A program made the position numbers and the translations under genes. Source: Streptomyces sp. NBC_01478 (GTDB taxonomy: Bacteria; Actinomycetota; Actinomycetes; Streptomycetales; Streptomycetaceae). From it: 64,000 nucleotides of DNA. The DNA is taken from positions 11,947,501 through 12,011,500 of the forward strand of contig NZ_CP109444.1 in assembly GCF_036227225.1 (NCBI RefSeq), read 5' to 3'. The notes below the pieces were generated by a model that saw only the letters and a list, made by a program, of their open reading frames with translations, did no database searches and was not told the origin of the DNA. The number at the start of each line of letters is the position of its first letter. The stretch's first letter is position 1. Of the stretch, positions 1 through 6,881 are shown one piece after another.

Positions 1-60
1 CATGCACGTGGTGGCCGGCCGGCTGTCGGTGGCGCGATGCGGTCAGAGGAGGTGGCATGC
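1..60 (-). promoter_or_regulatory. Distal fragment of a CRISPR leader (leader 0)
   Basis: Bases 4-57 resemble the distal half of the leader at 3935-4110: both share GCACGTGGTGGCC, then TCGGTGGCG and TGCGGTCAG in the same order. By analogy the matching array should lie immediately left of base 1 and be transcribed leftwards. The similarity is seen directly; the existence of the outside array is inferred. Confidence 0.5.
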
Positions 61-290
61 GAGTGGCGGAGCCGGGCGGTCTCGTGACGGGTTGGGCGTG
101 AGATGGGTTTGTTCTCGGCGTCGACGGTACGTAGGAGGCCGCTGTGGTCGGGCGGCGCGCTGGTTGTCGGTGGCTGCTGCGAAACTCTCACCCGACGCCG
201 GTTCAGCGCGGGAAGTCTGTTTGTGTCGGCATGCCGGGGCGAGGGACCGGGCTGGACGCTTCCCTCGGGGGCTGGCCGGAGCAGGCAGAG
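61..290. other. Gene-free stretch between leader fragment and first gene
   Basis: No convincing coding frame, repeat or hairpin was found here. It probably holds the promoter of the gene that starts near 291. Confidence 0.4.
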
Positions 291-2189
291 ATGAGGCGGG
301 GCGGCGTGGCGGATGCAGGTCAACAGGTGGCGGCACAGATCGAGTTCCTTCGGAGGCAGTTGGCGGATCGAGAGCCGGGATCGCTGCGGGACGCGTACCT
401 GGCCGTGCCGGTCCCGGGGCGGCCCGTCCTCGAGGGGACGACGGCTCCCGCGCTCACCCCGCAGTGGCAGCAGCAGCCGAGCGGGCTGATCACCCCGGCC
501 ACGGCGCCGACTCAGCCGATAGACCTCCTGGGGGTCTATCTCACCTTCAGCGAGATCTTCGGCTTCCCCGCCGATTCCGGCTATACCGTGCGGCAGCTTC
601 GTGTGCTTCCCCTCGGTGTGGTGCTGCAGTTCTGCGCCGAGCTCCTCAACGCTCTCAGCCAGCCCGGGGCCTCGCGTGCCGACCTCGACCGGCACTTCGC
701 GACACAGTGGCTGCGTGATCCGTTCCGCACGCGCGTGCTCAACCTGCTGCGTGATCCGCGCCGGGCTCTCCTGGTGCCCCAGGCCCTGATGCTCCTGGCC
801 CGCGCGGCTGTCGAGCACAGCCCCGACACGCTGCCCGAGGACACCGAGCAGGGCAACCTGGTCGGGGCGCTGTTGACGTTTTCCGACCTGACCGGGGCCT
901 CCGGTCGGCAGGGCCCGACGGTGATCACCGACCAGCCGGGCGAGCTGGGCCGGGAGATCATCGCGAACCAGTACTTCAACAACAGCACCTCCGTCGCGCA
1001 CACCCTCACCCGCTACGTGCGGCGGTGGCGCCATGGACTCCCGCAGGTGGACAACATCGGCGGCCTGGTCGACCTCGCCGCTGTCTACGAGGAATGCACC
1101 GGTGTCACCCTGGACGACCTCACGATCGTCGCGGGCGCCCTGTGGATCGCCGCCTGCCACGGGGAGGTGCTCACACCGGCCGCCGAACTGGAGACCCTCC
1201 TGCCGGCCGGGCGGGCGGCAGGCGCCCTGTCCCTCATCAGCGCCCATCCGGACACGCTGCGCGAGGCCGTGCAGGCGGAGCGGGCGCAGCGCCGCACCGA
1301 ATGGACTTTCGACGCCTTCCAGCAGTACCCCGTGGTCCGCCTCGGCGATCTCCTCCTGGTGGTGGACCAGCGCTACCTCATCGACCGCGCCTTCGGATGG
1401 CTGCCGATCAACGACATCCGCTTCCCGCCCCGTACCCGCTCCCGGCCTGCCGGCCACAAGAAACGCGCCGAGCAGGCGGTCCACACCCTGCGCCGGCTCA
1501 GCGAACTGTACGTATCGGAGATCCTGCACAGCATCACCGGGCAGGGAGGTGCACGTCGCGTCTACGACGACGCCGAACTCAAGACGGCATTCCAGGAAAA
1601 GAAGCAGAAGATCGCAGACGCGGCCATCGACTACGGCGACACCTGGATCGTCGTCGAGGTCACCACCAGCCAGCTCCAGCGAGACGCCGCCACAGCCGTC
1701 CCCGGCGACGCGCAGGTCAACGACATCGACAAACTCCTCGATGAGGTCCACCAGATCGACGCCACGATCCAGGCCCTGCGCCGGGACGAATCCCGCCTCA
1801 CCGGCGTCGCCGGCCCTGTCCGGCGCAGATACCTGCCGCTTCTCCTGCTCACCGAAGGGTTCCCGGTCAACCCGGTCACCATGACCGTGATCAGGGAACG
1901 CGCCGACCGCGACGGCCTGCTCCAGGGCCAGGACGTCATGCCGCTCGAAGTCCTCGACGTCGAAGAACTCGAGCTGATCGAGGCTCTCCAGGAACAACAG
2001 GGCGTCAGCCTGCTGACGCTCATCCAGCGCAAGCAGGCCAGCCACCTGGAGCGCATGCCGATGCGCAGCTTCCTCTACGCCACCATCACCACCGCCTTCA
2101 GCCATCCGCAGCGTTTCGAGGGCAAGATCAGTGAAGCACTCCGGCCGCTGGAAACCGCCCTGCTCAAGCGCGAACAGCCGACGACCTGA
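291..2189 (+). CDS. Hypothetical protein with a possible C-terminal PD-(D/E)XK-like region
   Basis: A 632-residue soluble protein of a family I do not recognise. The start is uncertain: ATG at 291 and GTG at 306 are both plausible, since an open frame extends further upstream but its composition looks less protein-like. The mid-part is rich in hydrophobic helices. Around residues 445-460 a segment reading AIDYGDTWIVVEVTTSQ places an acidic residue, a hydrophobic strand and E-V-T-T, which is the arrangement of a PD-(D/E)XK nuclease core with T in place of the usual K. That nuclease reading is inference and weak. It lies between the leader fragment at the window start and array 1, so it is inside the CRISPR region. 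No partner gene overlaps it. Confidence 0.7.
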   Translation: MRRGGVADAGQQVAAQIEFLRRQLADREPGSLRDAYLAVPVPGRPVLEGTTAPALTPQWQQQPSGLITPATAPTQPIDLLGVYLTFSEIFGFPADSGYTVRQLRVLPLGVVLQFCAELLNALSQPGASRADLDRHFATQWLRDPFRTRVLNLLRDPRRALLVPQALMLLARAAVEHSPDTLPEDTEQGNLVGALLTFSDLTGASGRQGPTVITDQPGELGREIIANQYFNNSTSVAHTLTRYVRRWRHGLPQVDNIGGLVDLAAVYEECTGVTLDDLTIVAGALWIAACHGEVLTPAAELETLLPAGRAAGALSLISAHPDTLREAVQAERAQRRTEWTFDAFQQYPVVRLGDLLLVVDQRYLIDRAFGWLPINDIRFPPRTRSRPAGHKKRAEQAVHTLRRLSELYVSEILHSITGQGGARRVYDDAELKTAFQEKKQKIADAAIDYGDTWIVVEVTTSQLQRDAATAVPGDAQVNDIDKLLDEVHQIDATIQALRRDESRLTGVAGPVRRRYLPLLLLTEGFPVNPVTMTVIRERADRDGLLQGQDVMPLEVLDVEELELIEALQEQQGVSLLTLIQRKQASHLERMPMRSFLYATITTAFSHPQRFEGKISEALRPLETALLKREQPTT

Positions 2190-2514
2190 CCGGGTACGGC
2201 GGCGGACGCAGTCGGCCCAGCGGCGCCGCGGACGGGTAGCGTCACGGATCGCCCTGAAACGCAGCCAGCACTCGCGTCTGGGACCGGACGTCCTGAGGAC
2301 AATGGTCCAAACGCTCATGCCAGATGCCATTCTCACGGGAGGTCGGACTTCACCGCCATCGCCTGCGTCACCAGGCCGCGCGGACGGACCCCGAGCCAGG
2401 GCGAAGGCCCTGGATCCCCTGGTGGTGTGGCGCCGTGCAGGGCTGTCACTCCCTCTGGTGGGTGCTGGTCTCGCCGTGTAGCGTCACCGTCAGATGTCGT
2501 GGTTCGCAGTACCT
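2190..2514. other. Intergenic stretch, no gene seen
   Basis: About 325 bases between the first gene and the hairpin upstream of the cold-shock gene. Open frames here have poor codon bias and no recognisable protein. It likely contains the cold-shock promoter near its right end. Confidence 0.4.
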
Positions 2515-2534
2515 GCCCGCGCTGTTGCGCGGGC
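2515..2534 (+). terminator. Intrinsic-terminator-like hairpin in the csp 5' region
   Basis: GCCCGCGC pairs perfectly with GCGCGGGC around a TGTT loop and is followed by GTTTTGCT. It lies about 85 bases before the cold-shock gene start, and no obvious gene ends just upstream. It is therefore more likely an attenuator or structured leader of the cold-shock mRNA than the end of another gene. The structure is seen; the role is inferred. Confidence 0.55.
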
Positions 2535-2618
2535 GTTTTGCTGTGCGGTGGCCGGACCAGGACGATCGCCTTCGGGGTCGCGCGGTGCGGCTCCTGACAC
2601 TGACTGAGAGGCACCAGC

Positions 2619-2822
2619 ATGGCCAGCGGAACCGTCAAGTGGTTCAACGCCGAAAAGGGTTTCGGCTTCATCCAGCAGGACGGCGGCGGGCCGGACGTCT
2701 TCGCGCACTACTCCAACATCAACGCCTCCGGCTTCCGCGAACTGCAAGAGGGCCAGACGGTCACCTTCGACATCACCCAGGGGCAGAAGGGCCCGCAGGC
2801 GGAGAACATCACCCCTGCCTGA
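2619..2822 (+). CDS. csp: Cold-shock protein, CspA/CspB family
   Basis: A 67-residue single cold-shock domain, the full length of the family. It has the N-terminal [15 protein letters not shown] strand holding RNP1 (KGFGFI) and an RNP2-like VFAHYS segment, which form the single-stranded nucleic-acid binding face. Proteins of this family bind single-stranded RNA and DNA and act as RNA chaperones in the cytoplasm. A purine-rich GAGAGG lies 6 bases before the ATG. The gene is monocistronic: a hairpin precedes it (2515-2534) and a strong stem-loop follows it (2833-2869). Its placement between two CRISPR leaders is probably coincidental. Confidence 0.97.
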   Translation: MASGTVKWFNAEKGFGFIQQDGGGPDVFAHYSNINASGFRELQEGQTVTFDITQGQKGPQAENITPA

Positions 2823-2832
2823 CCCCTCGCTG

Positions 2833-2869
2833 TCAGGGCCCGGAAGCAGGAACTGTTTCCGGGCCCTGA
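2833..2869 (+). terminator. Terminator stem-loop after csp
   Basis: A perfect 13-bp stem (TCAGGGCCCGGAA paired with its complement) with an 11-base loop begins 10 bases after the csp stop codon. There is no clear T-run, as is common for actinobacterial terminators. Confidence 0.8.
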
Positions 2870-3040
2870 TGCGTACGGACGACGCGCTCGGGACGAGGCC
2901 ACCGAGCGGCGAAGGGCGGCCCGCCGCTCCGACGCCCGGACCGGGTGGCAGCGACGCGGTACCGGCGGACTGGCGGTGGTTGGGTGCTGCGGGACGCCCC
3001 GTGCTGGACCTTGACGCCACGCGGGTGCGCGCGGCACGCG

Positions 3041-3934
3041 TGGATAGACCCTCGCACGTAGGAACTGGATGGACAGCGAAGAACGTGATCCGGCCGCGCT
3101 CACGGCGGACTGGCCCCCACATGGGTGGGGACTGGGCGATGCCCGCCGGCATGCGTTCAGACAGCCACTCGGACTGACCCCCACCGTGTTGGGACTGAAC
3201 GACAGAGCGATCAAGGCGACGAAGTCGAAGTGGGACTGACCCCCACGCGTAGAGACAGGACCCGACGTTGCAGACCTCGTCGGCGAACGGAATGGACTGA
3301 CCCCCACGCGTAGGGACGGGACGTCACCAGTCCCGCGCTCTCGGCATCCTTGAACGACTGACCCCAACGTGTAGGGACTGGGCTTGCAGTTCGACTCGCC
3401 CATGGTGGAGACGAACGAATGACCCCCACGCGCGTAGGGACTGGACGAACTCAAGACGCTGGGCGACTTGGGTGTAGAGGGCGGGCCTCTACGCGTAGGT
3501 ATTGGACACGATGGTGAGGGCTTGTGCGAGCGGTTCGCTAGATGGACCCTCATGCGTAGGGATTGGACCTCTGGGTGCCCTCCCACTTCACCAGGCCCGG
3601 AGATGGACCTCCACGCATAGGGACTGGACGATCACGCGGTCGGTTCGACCTTGGGGGTCTCGGACGGACCCCACGTGTGGGGATGAGACTCCTCGGCAGC
3701 GGTCGGCCCGGCCTGGTCTCATGACTGACCCCCACCTGTAGGGACGGGACCGGCGAAGGCGCCCGCCTCCTCGCGTACGCGGCGGACTGACCCCCAACTG
3801 TAGGGACGGGACTGCATCACGCCCGTCGCGGCGGCCACGGCCAAGGACTGACCCCCACCTGTAGGGACGGGACCGGCGAAGGCGACCTCGTGGTGGATGA
3901 GCAGGCGACTGACCCCCACCTGTAGGGACGGGAC
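3041..3934 (-). CRISPR. CRISPR array 1, about 15 repeats, subtype I-E-like
   Basis: Units of 61 bases: repeats of about 29 and spacers of 32-33. The clearest repeats are 3906-3934, 3845-3873, 3784-3812 and 3722-3750, which read almost identically with core CCCCCACCTGTAGGGACG on the plus strand. Further left the repeats drift (for example 3663-3689, 3602-3629, 3541-3568, 3481-3507) and the leftmost, 3041-3070 and 3107-3136, are very degenerate. Best conservation at the right end, next to the AT-rich leader, indicates leftward transcription. On the minus strand the repeat starts GTCC and ends GTC(C/G), with a short stem CCCTA/TGGGG, as expected for subtype I-E. The spacers look like coding DNA of phage or plasmid type, but no match could be tested. 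Confidence 0.93.
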
Positions 3935-4110
3935 CCTCGCTGACCTGCACGACTGTGACCGTGCAGAGAGGATTTTACTGTTTTTATGCGGGTGAGATGA
4001 GTTCTTCTTCGAAATCGTGCAGGTGCTGTGGGTCAGAGCCTGCACGAGCACGTGGTGGCCAGCTTTCGGTGGCGGTGCGGTCAGTGGAAGTGGTGGTGAC
4101 CTGCGCACCG
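3935..4110 (-). promoter_or_regulatory. CRISPR leader 1
   Basis: It starts directly after the last array 1 repeat and contains the AT-rich block GATTTTACTGTTTTTATG (about 3973-3990) within otherwise GC-rich DNA. The first 125 bases closely match leader 2 (5097-5222), including TGACCTGCACG and GTGGGTCAGAGCCTGCA. This duplication next to two arrays supports a leader/promoter role for leftward transcription. Confidence 0.75.
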
Positions 4111-4641
4111 CCCGGTCCTGGGCCGACGTACCTTTCCGCTCCGGTATGCAGACGCAGGTCTATGCCCATAGCGAGCAGCAGTTGTCCACATACGACCAGC
4201 GGCCTGCGTCCGTATCGCCGTCCGGCCACCGGCCCGGGGGAGGAGTCCGACGAGCCGCGACGACGACTCACCCCGTACGCCGAGCCGGCCAGGGCACGAT
4301 CACCTGCGCCGCTGCGGGCAAGACCATCTTCGCCGTTGCCCGAGAGTTCACCGACCGGTTGCGCGAACTCGCTGAGTACAGAGGATCGTGGCGTGCCGAC
4401 GGCTACCCCCAGCGGCCGCGGACAGCTTCGGGCACCGGATGGTCCGCGCGCCGCCGCAGTGCCTCCCGGTCCAGCCGGACCCCTCCTGGAAACGTGCGCT
4501 GACCTGTGGTGATGGCGGACCAGGTCTCTTTCTAGGCGGGACACTTGCGCGCAAAATGCCAGGACGCTTTCGTGTAAGTCTTGATAGCGGAGGAGCTGTT
4601 GAGCTGGAGTTTTGTGCTTGGAGCCAACACGGCTCGGGAGA
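4111..4641. other. Unassigned stretch between leader 1 and array 2
   Basis: About 530 bases without a convincing gene. A plus-strand frame around 4250-4390 has a protein-like patch (TITCAAAGKTIFAVAREF) but neither start nor end is credible, so it may be a gene remnant. Bases 4550-4640 are locally richer in A/T and lead into the degenerate end of array 2. Confidence 0.35.
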
Positions 4642-5096
4642 TCGAAGCCCTGCCCACGCGTGGGGACTGGCTGAGCTCGGTGACGGCGGCAAGTAGCCCA
4701 AGCAGACCCCCACGCGTAGGGACGGGACTTCAACAGCGCATCGACAGCGCTAAGCAGCTCGGGCTGACCCCCACGCGCGTAGGGACTGGACACCGCCGAT
4801 ACGCCCCGCGAAGCGGTTGACCAGGGCTGACCCCTACGCATAGGGACGGGATTGCCTCCAGGAAAGTGGATCACGAGCTCGTCGGGATTGACCCCCACGC
4901 GTAGGGACTGGACTGGCGTGGCTCCCGCTTCGACCATCCCGGCGCGGACTGACCCCCACGCGTAGGGACTGGACGGAAAGGGGCAGGCGCCGTGTAGAGC
5001 GGCCAGCGACTGACCCCCACGCGTAGGGACTGGACAGACGTGGCCACTATCCGGCCGGCGCCGCCGAGGACTGACCCCCACGCGTAGGGACTGGCC
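4642..5096 (-). CRISPR. CRISPR array 2, about 8 repeats, subtype I-E-like
   Basis: Repeats at about 4642-4671, 4700-4728, 4761-4791, 4824-4852, 4885-4913, 4946-4974, 5007-5035 and 5068-5096, spaced by 32-base spacers. The four rightmost are nearly identical with core CCCCCACGCGTAGGGACTGG on the plus strand; the leftmost is degenerate. The repeat lineage differs from array 1 in the loop bases (ACGCGT against ACCTGT) and in the end (CTGGAC against CGGGAC). Leader 2 follows at the right, so transcription is leftwards. Confidence 0.93.
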
Positions 5097-5223
5097 CCTT
5101 ACTGACCTGCACGGCCATGACCGCGCAGAGAAGATTTTACTGTTATTTGTGCGGGTGTGGGGGGTTTCCTCGATCTCGTGCAGGTGTTGTGGGTCAGAGC
5201 CTGCATGTGCACGAGATGGCCGG
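5097..5223 (-). promoter_or_regulatory. CRISPR leader 2
   Basis: Near-duplicate of leader 1: TGACCTGCACGGCCATGACC, then AGATTTTACTGTTATTTG, then the shared CTCGTGCAGGTGTTGTGGG region. The homology stops at about GATGGCC (5214-5220), where a truncated repeat of array 3 begins at once. The distal part of this leader therefore appears cut by the array 3 junction. Confidence 0.75.
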
Positions 5224-5915
5224 GCTGTAGGGACTGGACCTCCTGCGGCAGAACAGCGAGCGCGGTGCGGAGGACTGACCCCCACGGGTAGGGAGAGGAC
5301 ACCGTCGAGGGAGCGCTGATAGTCGTCGATCAGGACTGACCCCCACGCGTGGGGACTGGACATTCACCAGCTACGACCGGACGGAACTCCTCGGGACGGA
5401 CCCCCACTCTTAGGGATTGGACCTCGGCTGCAAGAACTCCAACCAGGTCGCCCACCGGTGGGACCCCACCGGGGACTGGGTTCCACTGCCCGATTGAGGC
5501 CATCCACGGTGCCCGATGGACCCCCACGTGTAGGGAAGGGAGAGGACCTGCTCGCTTTCGAGGTTGGGGCGGCGGGCGTGGGCTCCCCCCCTCGCGCGTG
5601 GGGACGGGACTACGGCAGCGAACAGGTGACGGAGCACCTGTCGGACAGACCCCCACATGTAGGGACGGCACTTCCGCCAGATCGACGACGGCTATGCCTT
5701 CGGCGACAGACCCCCACGCGTAGGGATTGGACGTGGGGAAGCTGGCCACGCTGATCGTTCCGGTGGACTGACCCCTACGCGCGTAGGGACGGGACACTGC
5801 CAAGATCCACGCGAGATCGATGCGGAGCGACAGACCCCCACGGGTGGGGAACGCGGGCTGCCGTGAGCACGAGCAGCGGGTCGGAGTCCGACTGACCCTC
5901 ACGGGTGGGAACGCG
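5224..5915 (-). CRISPR. CRISPR array 3, about 12 repeats including a half repeat
   Basis: Repeats at about 5224-5239 (right half only), 5272-5300, 5333-5361, 5395-5422, 5456-5480, 5517-5545, 5580-5610, 5643-5670, 5705-5732, 5764-5794, 5829-5855 and 5890-5915. The set is heterogeneous. The two repeats next to leader 3 read, on the minus strand, CGTTCCC(C)ACCCGTG(A/G)GGG, close to classical I-E repeats with their TTCCCC...GGGG hairpin. This supports minus-strand transcription for all arrays. The half repeat abuts leader 2 and marks a deletion or recombination junction. Confidence 0.9.
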
Positions 5916-6000
5916 CCTCGCTGGCCTGCGGCTCTGGAGCTGTCCGGAAGGATTTCGCTGTTCTTTTCTCATGGCAGGAGCCTTTCCATGGAAGCCTGAA
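5916..6000 (-). promoter_or_regulatory. CRISPR leader 3 (divergent copy)
   Basis: It begins CCTCGCTGGCCTGC, the same way leader 1 begins (CCTCGCTGACCTGC). A matching AT-rich block GGATTTCGCTGTTCTTTTC follows about 32 bases in, as in leaders 1 and 2. Beyond that the sequence diverges. It sits between array 3 and the rightward cas operon. Confidence 0.6.
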
Positions 6001-6881
6001 CTGCTGCTTTTACAGGGCAGGTTGAGACATGGAACGCCTCTTTGGCCTTGTGGGCGTGAGGAGGGCGCTATGCCGGCATCGACGTCACGGCAACGCCGCT
6101 GGGCAGACCCCCTGTGGGCAGAGGACGGCGGTGAGATTCCGGACGGCCGTAGGGCGATGGCTGGAGACTGGTGTGCTGTCGACCGCTACGTAGCAGTCCT
6201 GTGGCGACAGGGATTTCTGCGTGAAGTGCCAGGGCTGCTTGGTTATTTTGTGCTGCTTTGTTGGGGTGCGCCTGTCGTTTGATGCTTGCGAAACAAACGA
6301 GGTGGGTTCGGTTCGGCGTGGGGAGGGGTGCCGGTTGGTGGAGAAGACGGCAGGACCCCCACGGGCTGAACCGGACAGTGCGCAAGGAGAACGCGGTTGG
6401 AGCTTGAACGAGAGGCTGTTGAGTGAAGGCGGCGTCGCGGTATGACGGTATACCCCCTTAACGGTCGTGTGTGGTGTTATCGGTGAAGGTGAAGGCAAAC
6501 CGGTCGGACGTGCTGCGGGCCGAGGTTCGCTGACAACACACTGAAGCCGCCCCATGCTCGCCTTGTGCCGGTTGGGGGAGCGGGCGGACATGAGACCCGG
6601 GCATCGCTTCGCGCCGTGTCACCCGGGAGTGACGAGCGCGTAGTGCCTTTTCTACTGTGATGTGCCGTGTGCCGTGTGCCGTCACAGCCGTGCGACGCTG
6701 TCCGGCCGATTCCTTTGGCGATGGCGGGTATTGCCTCCCCGGCGGTGCCGGCAGAGGCCGGGAGCCCGGGAGGTCCGACCGGCTCTTCGGCGCAGGCGGG
6801 CACGGTTCACCGGTGTGGGGGATGGCCCTGCGGCCGCCGTGGCTGCTGTCCTGGCCTTGAGGCCAGGGGAGGGGCGGCGGG
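6001..6881. other. Long intergenic region between leader 3 and cas3
   Basis: About 880 bases with no credible gene. It should hold the divergent promoters for array 3 (leftward) and the cas operon (rightward). Bases 6352-6376 contain GACCCCCACGGGC...CCGGAC, which resembles a decayed CRISPR repeat standing alone. A 7-bp inverted repeat CCTGGCC-TTGA-GGCCAGG at 6850-6867 lies just before the cas3 ribosome binding site and could be an operator or a translational control hairpin. Confidence 0.45.

Noticed and set aside
3041..3934. Rightward (plus-strand) transcription of array 1
   Set aside because: The repeat is nearly palindromic and could be read either way, but repeats degrade leftwards, the AT-rich leader is on the right, and array 3 repeats have the I-E hairpin polarity on the minus strand.
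3984..5363. A 459-codon minus-strand open frame across leaders and arrays
   Set aside because: It exists because 61-base CRISPR units with stop-poor GC-rich repeats stay open by chance. Its translation repeats the same short segments and has no protein character.
6061..6110. Second repeat-like motif (CAGACCCCCTGTGGGCAGAGG) right of array 3
   Set aside because: Only the C-run and GTGGG agree with the repeat. Spacing to other repeats does not fit a 61-base unit.
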